From Pyrodictiaceae archaeon (GTDB lineage Archaea > Thermoproteota > Thermoprotei_A > Sulfolobales > Pyrodictiaceae), in assembly GCA_026986935.1 (NCBI GenBank), contig JALSNP010000062.1, forward strand, positions 1 through 33,064: a stretch of DNA of 33,064 bases, written 5' to 3'. The position numbers and the translations under genes were made by a program. The first letter of the stretch is position 1. The number at the start of each line of letters is the position of its first letter. The notes under the pieces are model-generated. The model was not told the DNA's origin, made no database searches, and was given only the letters and a program-made list of their open reading frames with translations. Positions 6,992 through 14,873 of the stretch are shown here, in pieces.

Positions 6992-7757
6992 TAAAAAACT
7001 AGGCCAACACTTCCTAGTATCTCGTAGAGTAGCGCGTATTTTCTCTTCGTGGGTATGTGGTTATAGAAAAGTATTTGAGATAGGGCCTGGCACCGGGTTT
7101 ATAACATCCGATATACTTCGTAGCTGCGATGAACCAGAGATAGTGGCGGGCATAGAGATAGATAGCAGAGTCTTGGAGAATTTAGCCGCTCTATCCATCC
7201 TTGATAACCGCTTCTACATAGTGCACGGCGATGCATTATCCCCTGCGCTTCGATTAAGAGGCTTTGATGCTGGTTACGGCAGTATACCCTATAATATAAC
7301 TGGCCCATTATTATCGTTGCTTACTAAATGGTTCCAGAAGCCATTACTGCTTCTCATACAAAGAGAGGTTGCGGATAGGTTATCGGCTAAACCGGGTTCG
7401 AAGAATTATGGTAGACTGACTATACTTGTTAGCCTCGTGTACAGTGTTAGGAAGCTAGCTCTTGTCCCTCCAACGGCTTTTAGGCCGAGGCCTAGGGTCT
7501 ACTCTCAGGTAGTCGAGCTTCTCCCGAAGAGGAGTATTCCGCCCCAAACCATAGCGCTTATAGAGGATGTTACGAAGTGTTTCTTCTCGCAAAGAAACAA
7601 GAAGGCTAGGAAAGTCGGGATTCGATGCCTCGGTGAGTGCGTAAAGGATATTGTTCCCGGTGATTTGAGAGTGTATGAGCTTGAGCCAGATTTCTTCCTA
7701 AGAATTATCGAAAAGTGTGAGCTAAGGCCTGGATCCCATGAGCGGGCTAGGATATAG
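6972..7757 (+). CDS. rsmA: rRNA adenine N6,N6-dimethyltransferase KsgA/Dim1
   Basis: Dimethylates the two adjacent adenines in the 3' hairpin of 16S rRNA. 261 aa from ATG 6972. The N-terminus KKLGQHFLVSRRVARIF and SAM motif EIGPGTG (36-42) are standard, as are acidic GIEIDSR (60-66) and HGDALS (85-90). The catalytic motif IV, normally NxPY, reads SIPY at 104-107. The C-terminal domain carries PPTAFRPRPRVYSQVVEL. It overlaps both neighbours (DUF655 by 20 bases, the hemK-like gene by 20). The serine in motif IV is tolerated in some N6-methyltransferases, so loss of activity is not implied. Confidence 0.95.
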   Translation: MERIKPSKKLGQHFLVSRRVARIFSSWVCGYRKVFEIGPGTGFITSDILRSCDEPEIVAGIEIDSRVLENLAALSILDNRFYIVHGDALSPALRLRGFDAGYGSIPYNITGPLLSLLTKWFQKPLLLLIQREVADRLSAKPGSKNYGRLTILVSLVYSVRKLALVPPTAFRPRPRVYSQVVELLPKRSIPPQTIALIEDVTKCFFSQRNKKARKVGIRCLGECVKDIVPGDLRVYELEPDFFLRIIEKCELRPGSHERARI

Positions 7758-8385
7758 TTGTGCTGGTTTCGAGATATTATATAAGGTTCCTCTAGGTGAC
7801 CGATTAAGCATAAACGTGTGCAAGGATGTCTACGCGCCATCTGATGACACGTTCCTCGCAGTTAATGCCATCTCGGAGTTAAAGGAGAAGAAAGGGAGCC
7901 CGCTCCGTGTATGCATCGACATAGGTACTGGTAGCGGGGTTCTTGGGATATATTGTGCTAAGAAGTTACGCCCAGCATACACGGTGTTGATAGATATTAA
8001 TCCATGCGCTCTTTATTGCTCAAAGATAAATATTAGGGAGAATGAATTATTTCTAACAGATATAATCCAATGTGATAATGCTACATGTCTAAGGCCCGGT
8101 CTTAGAGACGCGTTCATAGTTTATAATACTCCGTACCTTCCAGTCAAAGATGAAGGCTTGCTAGGATTAGCTTGGAGCGGAGGTCTTAGAGAAGCAAATC
8201 GCTTTGTACAACAAGTTATTAGTGTTCTTAGTCGTGGGTGTATCGTAGTGGTGTACTCCTCTCTAAGCGGTGATGACTCGGAGCTCATTTTGAGACTTAG
8301 ACTAAGCGGCTTCAATACAGTGATTAGAAAGATTCACGTGTTCTTTGAAGACATAAAGGCGGTGATTGGATGCAAAGGGGGATAG
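7738..8385 (+). CDS. HemK/Mtq2-like protein glutamine methyltransferase
   Basis: SAM-dependent methyltransferase of the archaeal HemK/Mtq2 type, which methylates the GGQ glutamine of aRF1, usually with Trm112. 215 aa from ATG 7738. VYAPSDDTFLAVNAI (31-45) is the family signature and DIGTGSG (61-67) is SAM motif I. The catalytic NPPY reads NTPY (130-133), followed by LPV as in the family. It overlaps ksgA upstream and trmJ downstream (16 bases). The altered motif is unusual but keeps the Asn and Tyr. Identification is good; substrate is by family. Confidence 0.85.
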   Translation: MSGLGYSCAGFEILYKVPLGDRLSINVCKDVYAPSDDTFLAVNAISELKEKKGSPLRVCIDIGTGSGVLGIYCAKKLRPAYTVLIDINPCALYCSKINIRENELFLTDIIQCDNATCLRPGLRDAFIVYNTPYLPVKDEGLLGLAWSGGLREANRFVQQVISVLSRGCIVVVYSSLSGDDSELILRLRLSGFNTVIRKIHVFFEDIKAVIGCKGG

Positions 8386-9089
8386 TAAGACTGGTATTGG
8401 TTGGTATAGAGGGGGAGATAAATCTCGGATTTATAGCGAGGCTGGCTGCTAACTTTAAGGTAGATGAATTCTATCTAGTCGCTCCCAGGGCTAGCCCGGA
8501 TAGTCAAGAGGCGCGACGATTTGCTGCTAACGGCTCATACATGCTTGATAAGGCAATAGTAGTCGAGAATCTCGACGAGGCTCTTCGCGGCGTAGATATA
8601 GCGGCATGTACGAGTGCTAAGATAGGGCAGAGAAGCGATGTGATCCGTCACGCGGTCTCGGCGCGGGAATTTGCAGAGGAAATAGCTCCGCGCTACACTA
8701 GAATAGGCATCGTGTTTGGCCGCGAAAGTGTAGGGCTCACCCGCGACGAGCTAACGAAGTGTAACCTGTTAGTTCATATCCCTGCAAACCCAGAGTACCC
8801 TGTACTCAACCTGAGCCACGCAGTAGGAATAGTACTCTATGAGTTATGGCAAAGCCTTCATGTAGTAGAGCTCCACGAGAAAGCTCCCGAGAAACAGCTT
8901 AGCTATATCTATGAGAAGCTTGAACCACTAATAGACCTTGTAGTTGATAAAGAGCGGTCGCAGCACGTGAAAGCCGCGATAAAACATATACTTTGGAAAT
9001 CCAAGATAACGTCCGGCGAGGCTTCCGCGTTATACTATTTTGCAAAAAAGCTTAGACGCCTCGTAGAGGAGTGTGTCAAGCGATGCTAA
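8370..9089 (+). CDS. trmJ: tRNA 2'-O-methyltransferase TrmJ (SPOUT)
   Basis: SpoU-class SPOUT methyltransferase. Archaeal TrmJ makes Cm32 in tRNA anticodon loops. 239 aa from ATG 8370. Motif 1 is VGIEGEINLGFIARLAANF (11-29, with the conserved NxGxxAR pattern), motif 2 IVFGRESVGLTRDEL (114-128), and motif 3 PVLNLSHAVGIVLYEL (144-159) forms the knot and SAM site. A helical C-terminal extension (about 165-239) matches the TrmJ architecture. Both ends overlap neighbouring genes, consistent with one transcript. Confidence 0.92.
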   Translation: MQRGIVRLVLVGIEGEINLGFIARLAANFKVDEFYLVAPRASPDSQEARRFAANGSYMLDKAIVVENLDEALRGVDIAACTSAKIGQRSDVIRHAVSAREFAEEIAPRYTRIGIVFGRESVGLTRDELTKCNLLVHIPANPEYPVLNLSHAVGIVLYELWQSLHVVELHEKAPEKQLSYIYEKLEPLIDLVVDKERSQHVKAAIKHILWKSKITSGEASALYYFAKKLRRLVEECVKRC

Positions 9090-10123
9090 TAGATGTAGTG
9101 TTTACGACTAATCCTGGCATAGAGGACCTGGCATCCGAGGAAATAGAGGCAAAACTCGAAGCAAACATAGTTGAGCAGCGTACTGGGAAGGGGCGCGTCA
9201 TAGCATCTGTTCCTCCGCGTAATCTGGACTTGATAGAGACTTTGAGATCGATTCACCGTGCTAGGATACTCCTTTACCGAGGAGAGATATGCGGCTCAAA
9301 GGAGTGCCTTAACACGCTCAGAGATACTATCAGGAAGAGCCAGATTACGCGGTATGTGAACCCGCATCTCCCGTTCGCTATTAGAGCTGAGCGTGTAGGG
9401 AGCCATGATTATAGCTCTCTTGATATAGCGAGAGTAGCTGGTGACGCTGTGATTGAAGCCATTAGAGACCTCTATGGCGAGAGGCCGCCAGTCGACCTTG
9501 ATTACCCATCCGTAATCGTAGTAGTTGATGTAATAGATAACGAGCTTTATGTCTCCATAGAGCTTGGCGGCGACCTATCATGGCATAGGAGGGGCTATAG
9601 AATCTATGACCATCCTGCTGCCCTAAAGCCTACACTAGCGTATGCGCTGCTAAGGCTTTCTGGCGCAGAGGATGGGGATACAATACTTGACCCCATGTGT
9701 GGTGGCGGGACCGTCGCTATCGAGGCCGCTTATTTGTTCGAGTCCTCGAATATAATATGTATGGATAAGAATCCTCGTCACATAGAAGGCGCGAAGCTGA
9801 ATGCGAAGGCCGCGCTAGTATACCCGCGTATCAAGTTCCTAGTCGGGGATGCGACAAGGCTATCTAGGTACGTCTCGAGAGTAGATGTCATTGTCTCGAA
9901 CCCACCCTATGGGATTAGAATGGGTAGTCCATGGGAAGTTCGAAAAGTCTACAACAAGTTCCTAGAGGAGGCAACAACTCTGGTAAGTAAGAGTATAACG
10001 CTTATCACTACGGAGCACGTGGTGGTCAAAGAGTCTCTTAGGAAGAATGGGTGGAGGATAGTCGAGGATAGAGTAGTCGCTCACGGCAATTTACACCCAC
10101 ATATAATAGTGGGTAGTCGATAA
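9083..10123 (+). CDS. trm14: THUMP-domain tRNA (guanine-N2) methyltransferase Trm14
   Basis: Methylates N2 of guanosine 6 in tRNA by family. 346 aa from ATG 9083. The N-terminal ferredoxin-like and THUMP domains (about 1-165) lead into a Rossmann domain with SAM motif DPMCGGGT (203-210), acidic MDKNPRHIEGA (227-237) and catalytic NPPYG (273-277). DPMCG rather than DPFCG favours Trm14/TrmN over the m2G10 enzyme. GTG 9071 in the same frame would overlap trmJ by 19 bases and add four residues. The gene ends the run; a promoter and a hairpin follow before L10e. Confidence 0.88.
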   Translation: MLIDVVFTTNPGIEDLASEEIEAKLEANIVEQRTGKGRVIASVPPRNLDLIETLRSIHRARILLYRGEICGSKECLNTLRDTIRKSQITRYVNPHLPFAIRAERVGSHDYSSLDIARVAGDAVIEAIRDLYGERPPVDLDYPSVIVVVDVIDNELYVSIELGGDLSWHRRGYRIYDHPAALKPTLAYALLRLSGAEDGDTILDPMCGGGTVAIEAAYLFESSNIICMDKNPRHIEGAKLNAKAALVYPRIKFLVGDATRLSRYVSRVDVIVSNPPYGIRMGSPWEVRKVYNKFLEEATTLVSKSITLITTEHVVVKESLRKNGWRIVEDRVVAHGNLHPHIIVGSR

Positions 10124-10170
10124 TGCAACTAGTCTCGCAGCATTAAAATAATGCTCTATAAGAGCTAGCG

Positions 10171-10178
10171 TTTAATAC
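10171..10178 (+). promoter_or_regulatory. Possible TATA box of rpl10e
   Basis: TTTAATAC, about 25 bases before the palindrome at 10185-10203. CTCTATAAG at 10154-10162 is an alternative; it would put the transcript start near 10183 and the palindrome at the very 5' end of the mRNA. Confidence 0.4.
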
Positions 10179-10184
10179 CTAGAG

Positions 10185-10203
10185 TTGCTCTCTGGGAGAG
10201 CAA
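10185..10203 (+). promoter_or_regulatory. Perfect 8-bp hairpin/palindrome before rpl10e
   Basis: TTGCTCTC (10185-10192), loop TGG, GAGAGCAA (10196-10203). It lies 31 bases before the rpl10e start, at or near the expected transcript start. It could be an operator at the promoter or a 5' mRNA hairpin. Confidence 0.5.
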
Positions 10204-10233
10204 GGGGCCACAAAGCAGAGGGGTGGCTACGGT

Positions 10234-10779
10234 ATGCCGCAAAAACCCGCGCGGTGCTTTACGAAGAGGAGATCAAAGGCATTCTCAGGCCCTGCTTATA
10301 CGAGGCATGAGTACATACACGGTGTGCCTCCGCCAAAGATACAGAAGTTCACGATGGGTAATCCGCATGGTGATTATGACTACTTGTTAGAGCTCTATGT
10401 GCTAGAGCGGGGACAGATAAGGCATAACGCCCTGGAAGCTGCCCGAGTAATGGTTCATAAGTACTTGTCCACAACAATAGGTGACACGAACTACCTGTTC
10501 CGAGTGAGGGTATATCCCCACCACGTGCTCAGAGAGCATAAAATGATGGCGTTTGCTGGTGCAGACCGTCTACAAGAGGGTATGAGGCTTGCATTCGGTA
10601 AGCCAGTGGGTACAGCGGCCCGCGTATTTCCGGGGCAAGCAGTACTAGAGGTAAGAGTGCGCCAGGAACACCTAGATCATGCGAAAGAGGCTCTTCGCCG
10701 CGGCGCCTCAAAGCTACCATTACCGAGCAGGATAAGAATTATCCCCCTTAAACCAGAGCTGCAAAAATCAGCAAGCTAG
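10234..10779 (+). CDS. rpl10e: Large-subunit ribosomal protein L10e (uL16)
   Basis: Archaeal/eukaryotic ribosomal protein L10e, counterpart of bacterial L16, at the tRNA-accommodation side of the 50S subunit. 181 aa from ATG 10234, normal length. Recognised from MPQKPARCFTKRRSKAFSGP, YIHGVPPPKIQKFTMGNP and HHVLREHKMMAFAGADRLQ followed by EGMRLAFGKPVGTAARV. It has its own promoter region with a strong palindrome, so it may be regulated separately from the modification genes upstream. Confidence 0.97.
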   Translation: MPQKPARCFTKRRSKAFSGPAYTRHEYIHGVPPPKIQKFTMGNPHGDYDYLLELYVLERGQIRHNALEAARVMVHKYLSTTIGDTNYLFRVRVYPHHVLREHKMMAFAGADRLQEGMRLAFGKPVGTAARVFPGQAVLEVRVRQEHLDHAKEALRRGASKLPLPSRIRIIPLKPELQKSAS

Positions 10780-10807
10780 CAATACTGTTTTCGTAGGGCC
10801 TAGTTTT

Positions 10808-11884
10808 ATGCCAGACGGGTGCAGTTATGTCCTAGACTCGTATCTTTTCGATTTCACACCCCTTACCAGAAAGCTTAGCAAAGCTTCTAAGAATAAAGAG
10901 ATCAAACTATATCTCGAAGCTCCTCAAGGATTCGTGCGCCTGCTAAGGAGGATTAGCGGCTTTCTCGAAGAGTGCCTTGCAAGTAGGGGATACCGTGTAT
11001 CAACTCATGTCAAGCTTGAGCCATCTTTTGGCGCTTGCTCGCTTAGCATTGATGACCTTAGGTATATTGGTGAGAACGTATTTCTCATCCATATAGGTCA
11101 CGAGCCTTACGTGTACCCCCTATGTGATGGAAGACTGTGTATGTACGGGGCGAGGAACGGTAACATAGTGTTTATCCCCGGCGAGTACCTTGGCGGAGAC
11201 ACTGAAAAGCTATTATTAAATATTGTTGAATTCACTAAGGACAAGGATGTGAAGCGTTTAGGGCTAGGCTACTCTGTTCAGCACAAATCCCTAGCCCATA
11301 AACTAGCTACCATTCTTAGCCAGCAGGGATATGAAGTGAAAATAGTGGCCCCGGTTCTCGGTTGCTATTACTACAACCTTCTTAAGCAGAGAGAACTAGT
11401 AGATGCTTATATGATTGTAGCAGGCGGTTATTTCCACGCCCTGGGGCTGGGCCTAGCGCTTGGCGGCAGCAAAATAGTTATGAGAGTTGATCCATATACT
11501 AATCGCGTAGAGGACATATCCCGTGACATTGTGCGTGTGCTATCGAAGAGGTACTGGCTTCTCGCCTCATTAGATAATGTACGTAACCTCGGCATAATCA
11601 TGGGCTTGTTGCCGGGTCAATATAGGCCCTGGATAGCTAGTTTCATAGAGTCACTGGCCCAGCGTAGAGGTATAAAGACGCAGCGGCTCTATGCCAGGTA
11701 TCTTAGCAGGGAGATACTTGATAACCTAAGCCCAGACGATTACGACGCCTACGTCGTCACATCGTGTCCAAGGCTGGCGATAGATGATCTAGGAGATTAT
11801 TGGAAGCCTGTGCTTACGCCCGCAGAGGCTCGGTTATGGCTAATGAGTGCGAAGTATGAGCTTGATTACACGTTTCCTTGGTGA
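10808..11884 (+). CDS. dph2: Diphthamide biosynthesis enzyme Dph2
   Basis: Non-canonical radical-SAM enzyme that transfers the aminocarboxypropyl group of SAM to a histidine of elongation factor aEF2, the first step of diphthamide synthesis. 358 aa from ATG 10808. Three cysteines, one per repeat domain, should hold the 4Fe-4S cluster: C77 (FGAC), C186 (VLGC) and C320 (VTSCPRLAIDD). FIPGEYLGGDT and the C-terminal PVLTPAEARLWL are also family-like. It starts 28 bases after rpl10e and ends 7 bases before the METTL5-like gene, so these three may share a transcript. Confidence 0.93.
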   Translation: MPDGCSYVLDSYLFDFTPLTRKLSKASKNKEIKLYLEAPQGFVRLLRRISGFLEECLASRGYRVSTHVKLEPSFGACSLSIDDLRYIGENVFLIHIGHEPYVYPLCDGRLCMYGARNGNIVFIPGEYLGGDTEKLLLNIVEFTKDKDVKRLGLGYSVQHKSLAHKLATILSQQGYEVKIVAPVLGCYYYNLLKQRELVDAYMIVAGGYFHALGLGLALGGSKIVMRVDPYTNRVEDISRDIVRVLSKRYWLLASLDNVRNLGIIMGLLPGQYRPWIASFIESLAQRRGIKTQRLYARYLSREILDNLSPDDYDAYVVTSCPRLAIDDLGDYWKPVLTPAEARLWLMSAKYELDYTFPW

Positions 11885-11891
11885 ATAGGTA

Positions 11892-12518
11892 TTGAAAATA
11901 TCGAAGCTAGTGATACTGCTCGAGAGAGAGGTTCCTCGTTTTAGTAGGCCGAAGCGCTTGTTAGAGCAGTACAGAACCCCGCCTGAAATAGCTATTGAGA
12001 TCGCTTCCTGGATCCGTAGCCTCGGGTGCAGAGTTGCCATAGATCTCGGTGCTGGCACGGGCATGATAGCCTATGCATTATCTCTACTAGGCACATATAC
12101 GGTGGCAATCGAGATAGATATTGATGCCTTAAACGATGCCGCGAGCTCCGCGCTTAGACCTGTGGCTCTGACTGATTTCGTTCAGGCAGATGTAGAGTAC
12201 TTGCCTCTAAGAGAGACAATCCAGTCACTATGTGTGGCTGAGAACCCTCCTTTCGGGATGTATCGTAGGGGTATAGATACGCTCTTTCTTAGAGCTGCTG
12301 CTAGGCTAGGAGCCGAGTACATCGCGTCTATTCACCATGGCGGCTCGGATAAGACTCTTAAGTATCTTAGAGAATTTATGCGTGAACGAGGATACGGTCT
12401 CAAACATATTGAGCGGTTTAAGTTCCCAATACCAGCTACCCACCGTAGCCATATTAGGCACATCTATTATGTGCCCGCGCTACTACTGCTCTTTGAGAAA
12501 AGGGTGCGGGAGACATGA
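11892..12518 (+). CDS. METTL5-like rRNA adenine methyltransferase
   Basis: COG2263-type methyltransferase, archaeal relative of METTL5, which makes m6A in small-subunit rRNA with Trm112. 208 aa from TTG 11892. LLEQYRTPPEIAIEIA (23-38) is the family lead-in, DLGAGTG (51-57) the SAM motif, IEIDIDAL the acidic motif and NPPFG (118-122) the catalytic motif. The typical C-terminal IHHGGSDKTLKYL and FKFPIPATHRSH follow. The 3' end overlaps csl4 by 4 bases (ATGA). Substrate is by family. Confidence 0.88.
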   Translation: MKISKLVILLEREVPRFSRPKRLLEQYRTPPEIAIEIASWIRSLGCRVAIDLGAGTGMIAYALSLLGTYTVAIEIDIDALNDAASSALRPVALTDFVQADVEYLPLRETIQSLCVAENPPFGMYRRGIDTLFLRAAARLGAEYIASIHHGGSDKTLKYLREFMRERGYGLKHIERFKFPIPATHRSHIRHIYYVPALLLLFEKRVRET

Positions 12519-13114
12519 GCACGATGCTAGCGAATATAGTGGGCAAGAAGGTGTTTCCCGGAGACATACTTTGTGCTATTGAGGAATTCTTGCCAGGAGA
12601 CGGCGTATACGTAGATAACGGATACATACGGGCAGCACGGTTCGGTATAGTTGAGATCGATTTCACCTCAAGAAGAATACATGTAAAACCCTTGGGTAAG
12701 AAACCACGCCTGCCTGGAAAAGGCTCAGTAGTTTATGGCGTTGTCACGGGAGTGCCAAGAGAGGAGCTTGCATTTGTCAAAATATTTGCCGATGAGAGGA
12801 TGGTGCCATTTAATGGGTTTTTTAGCGGAGTACTACATATATCGCAGGCAAGCGACTCACCCGGCCAGCATAGCATATATGATTTTGTCAAACCTGGTGA
12901 TTTCGTGAGAGCTACCATAGTGTCGCCCTCAGCGCCCTATTTGCTTTCAATAAGGAGGCCGCAGGACGGTGTAATACTAGCCTATTGCTCGGTATGTGGT
13001 GCCCCATTATATAAGGTGCCTGGAAGCCCGTATCTTGTTTGTAAGCGTTGCGGAAATAAGGAGAAACGTAAAGTGGCGATACACTACTTATTGGAGGAGC
13101 GTAGAAAGAGGTAG
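12515..13114 (+). CDS. csl4: Exosome subunit Csl4
   Basis: RNA-binding cap subunit of the archaeal RNA exosome, which degrades and tails RNA. 199 aa from ATG 12515, overlapping the upstream stop in an ATGA junction. The N-terminal domain (about 8-60) has PGDILCAIEEFLPGDGVYV, then an S1 domain (about 68-148) with GSVVYGVVTGV and FSGVLHISQ. The C-terminal zinc ribbon uses C158, C161, C176 and C179. This three-part layout is that of Csl4 rather than Rrp4, which has a KH domain. Confidence 0.93.
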   Translation: MSTMLANIVGKKVFPGDILCAIEEFLPGDGVYVDNGYIRAARFGIVEIDFTSRRIHVKPLGKKPRLPGKGSVVYGVVTGVPREELAFVKIFADERMVPFNGFFSGVLHISQASDSPGQHSIYDFVKPGDFVRATIVSPSAPYLLSIRRPQDGVILAYCSVCGAPLYKVPGSPYLVCKRCGNKEKRKVAIHYLLEERRKR

Positions 13115-13121
13115 GATCTAC

Positions 13122-13763
13122 GTGCCAGCGAGAGTGATTAGGAAGAAACTGTACGTTATCAGGGTACCGCCTGGGCTGCCTGAGGAAAAGGTTTATGAGA
13201 AAATATCGAGCAGTATTAGGGCGCCTTTTGCAGAAATAAGTGTACGCGGCGATAAAGCATTTATAGAAATAGTTGGCACAGAGGCTGAGATAAAGGATTC
13301 CTGGTACAAGGTTAAGAACGTCATCCAGGATCTATGGGAACTATATCGACTCGAAAGAAACCATGAGGCGCTCATCGAATCCATAGTCAAGGAGTCCGGT
13401 CGTACCTTTCCTCCAGATGCACTGGTCTCCGCTCTTAAGCTAAGAGGATATGATGCTAGACTAAGTGAAGATAAACAACGCTTATACACCAATGCACCAG
13501 CCAGTACCGTGATTGAGATAGCCCGCCAGATAGCGGAAATAATTGACGAGATAAGATTCCGGGTAAAAGGTACAGCTGCAAAACGCATGATAGCAGCCCT
13601 TGCCGCAGGCCTCCTCGTAGACGCTGAGAAAGTAATAGAGTATGGGTTAAAAACCAGAGTCCTTGAAGAAAGTGAGGATGGTATTAGGTTGCGGGAAGAA
13701 TGGAGGCGGGGCTTAAGAAAAATAGCAGTCATGCTTAAGGGTGCAGAGCTGGGCTCCGAATAG
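13122..13763 (+). CDS. DUF2067-like conserved crenarchaeal protein
   Basis: 213 aa from GTG 13122 (MPARVIRKKLYVIRVPPGL), chosen because GAGGT sits 8 bases upstream. The longer open frame from 12996 would overlap csl4 by over 100 bases and read like a frame shadow. The protein is charged and mostly helical in its second half, with an alpha-beta part in the first (YVIRVPPGLPEEKVYEKI). I see no enzymatic motif. Its place between csl4 and rpo11 fits a DUF2067 family member, suggesting a role in RNA metabolism by context only. Confidence 0.75.
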   Translation: MPARVIRKKLYVIRVPPGLPEEKVYEKISSSIRAPFAEISVRGDKAFIEIVGTEAEIKDSWYKVKNVIQDLWELYRLERNHEALIESIVKESGRTFPPDALVSALKLRGYDARLSEDKQRLYTNAPASTVIEIARQIAEIIDEIRFRVKGTAAKRMIAALAAGLLVDAEKVIEYGLKTRVLEESEDGIRLREEWRRGLRKIAVMLKGAELGSE

Positions 13764-13780
13764 GTGGGGCTGAAAGCGCG

Positions 13781-14116
13781 ATGAGTAGCCAAGTACAGGT
13801 GCCTAGTAAGTCGAAACTCAAGCTGTTAAAACGTGAAAAGGACTCAATAGAGGTCGAGCTCGAAGGAGAGGATCATACAATAGCTAACCTAATAGCCAAG
13901 TACGCTATCCACAAGAAAGGTGTTGTCTACTCATCTTACATAGTATCTCATCCCCTAATAGGTAATCCAGTAATAGTTCTCTCAACCGATGGTAGTCGCG
14001 ACCCATTAGAGGTGCTTGAAGAAGTGCTGAACGATATAATAAGCGATGCAAAAGAGTTTCGGGAGAAGCTACAAGAGGTTATTTCAAATAATGTGCGTTG
14101 CGAAGAGGGAGGCTAG
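13781..14116 (+). CDS. rpo11: RNA polymerase subunit Rpo11 (RpoL)
   Basis: Pairs with Rpo3 to form the assembly platform of RNA polymerase, like Rpb11 or the alpha N-terminal domain. 111 aa from ATG 13781. The core ELEGEDHTIANLIAKYAIHK followed by VVYSSYIVSHPLIGNPVIVL is diagnostic (HTLANLL-type motif, then the hydrophobic dimer strands). The end overlaps the next gene by 26 bases. Confidence 0.95.
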   Translation: MSSQVQVPSKSKLKLLKREKDSIEVELEGEDHTIANLIAKYAIHKKGVVYSSYIVSHPLIGNPVIVLSTDGSRDPLEVLEEVLNDIISDAKEFREKLQEVISNNVRCEEGG

Positions 14117-14480
14117 ACTCCTCCTAATAAGTCCGTGCGAAGGCTCGGAACTATATGTTGCCCTAGTATTTAGGGGGCCGCAGAGGATAGAATATGCTAG
14201 CCTAGGTACTTGGGATAGCTTAGAGAAGTTTAAGAATTTAAGCATATTCGATGAGATACGTTATGGGTGGCCAGAGGAGTTTGCTAAAAGAATGAGAGTT
14301 AAGCCTCTCCCCAGCTTGGAGGAATATTTTGGCTCGTGCCTTGCCTGTGTAAAGAATTTTATAAAAACTATGTGCAATATATCTGATAGCTTAATAGTTT
14401 ACAATAGCTCTTTACATTTTAGATCGCTTAGAGAAAATAATAAGAGGAGCCAGTACCTAGGAGAGAGAGCAACTGGCTAA
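14091..14480 (+). CDS. Unrecognised protein between rpo11 and tfs
   Basis: 129 aa from ATG 14091 (MCVAKREARLLLISPCEGSE). A TTG at 14046 in frame would overlap rpo11 further. The N-terminal half looks alpha-beta (ARLLLISPCEGSELYVALVF), with several cysteines (C2, C16, and a CLAC pair near 95) and a charged, possibly disordered C-terminus. I do not recognise the family. Tight coupling to rpo11 upstream and tfs downstream suggests a transcription-related role, but only by position. Confidence 0.7.
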   Translation: MCVAKREARLLLISPCEGSELYVALVFRGPQRIEYASLGTWDSLEKFKNLSIFDEIRYGWPEEFAKRMRVKPLPSLEEYFGSCLACVKNFIKTMCNISDSLIVYNSSLHFRSLRENNKRSQYLGERATG

Positions 14481-14528
14481 CACAGAACTCCAAGCCAGCA
14501 ACAATGGTGGAGAAAGGGTGATGAATAT

Positions 14529-14873
14529 ATGAAGTTTTGCCCTCGCTGCGGCTCACTAATGGTTGTCAAGACTATTAATGGTAAAAAAGTCTGGATATGT
14601 CCTAGCTGTGGATACACCGAGGAGGTCAAGAATGATGGAAGCATATCTGCTCTCGTCCTAAAACAGAGGATAAAGCACAGCGAGAAGGAGCGTATAGTGG
14701 TTGTACCTAAGGATATCAACTGGGAGGCTATGCCGAAAACAAGGGTGACGTGCCCTCGCTGCGGCTATCACGAGGCATACTATTGGGTTGTACAGACTCG
14801 TAGAGCGGATGAGCCTCCGACAAGGTTCTTTAAATGCGTTCGCTGCGGGTATGTGTGGAGGGAGTATGACTGA
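14529..14873 (+). CDS. tfs: Transcription cleavage factor TFS
   Basis: Archaeal TFIIS-like factor that restarts backtracked RNA polymerase by stimulating transcript cleavage. 114 aa from ATG 14529. The N-terminal zinc ribbon has C4, C7, C24, C27; the C-terminal zinc ribbon has C75, C78, C103, C106 and the catalytic acidic tip RRADEPPT with D94 and E95. Length and layout are normal. A GGTGATG-type RBS lies just upstream (near 14517). The stop overlaps the next start. Confidence 0.95.
   Translation: MKFCPRCGSLMVVKTINGKKVWICPSCGYTEEVKNDGSISALVLKQRIKHSEKERIVVVPKDINWEAMPKTRVTCPRCGYHEAYYWVVQTRRADEPPTRFFKCVRCGYVWREYD

Noticed and set aside
12996..13121. Upstream extension of the DUF2067-like gene into csl4
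   Set aside because: It would overlap csl4 by over 100 bases; GTG 13122 has a good RBS and gives a sensible N-terminus.
13193..13792. Open frame of 199 codons on the minus strand opposite the DUF2067-like gene
   Set aside because: Low-complexity Ser/Ala/Arg translation, no RBS or promoter, and it fully overlaps a gene with better context.
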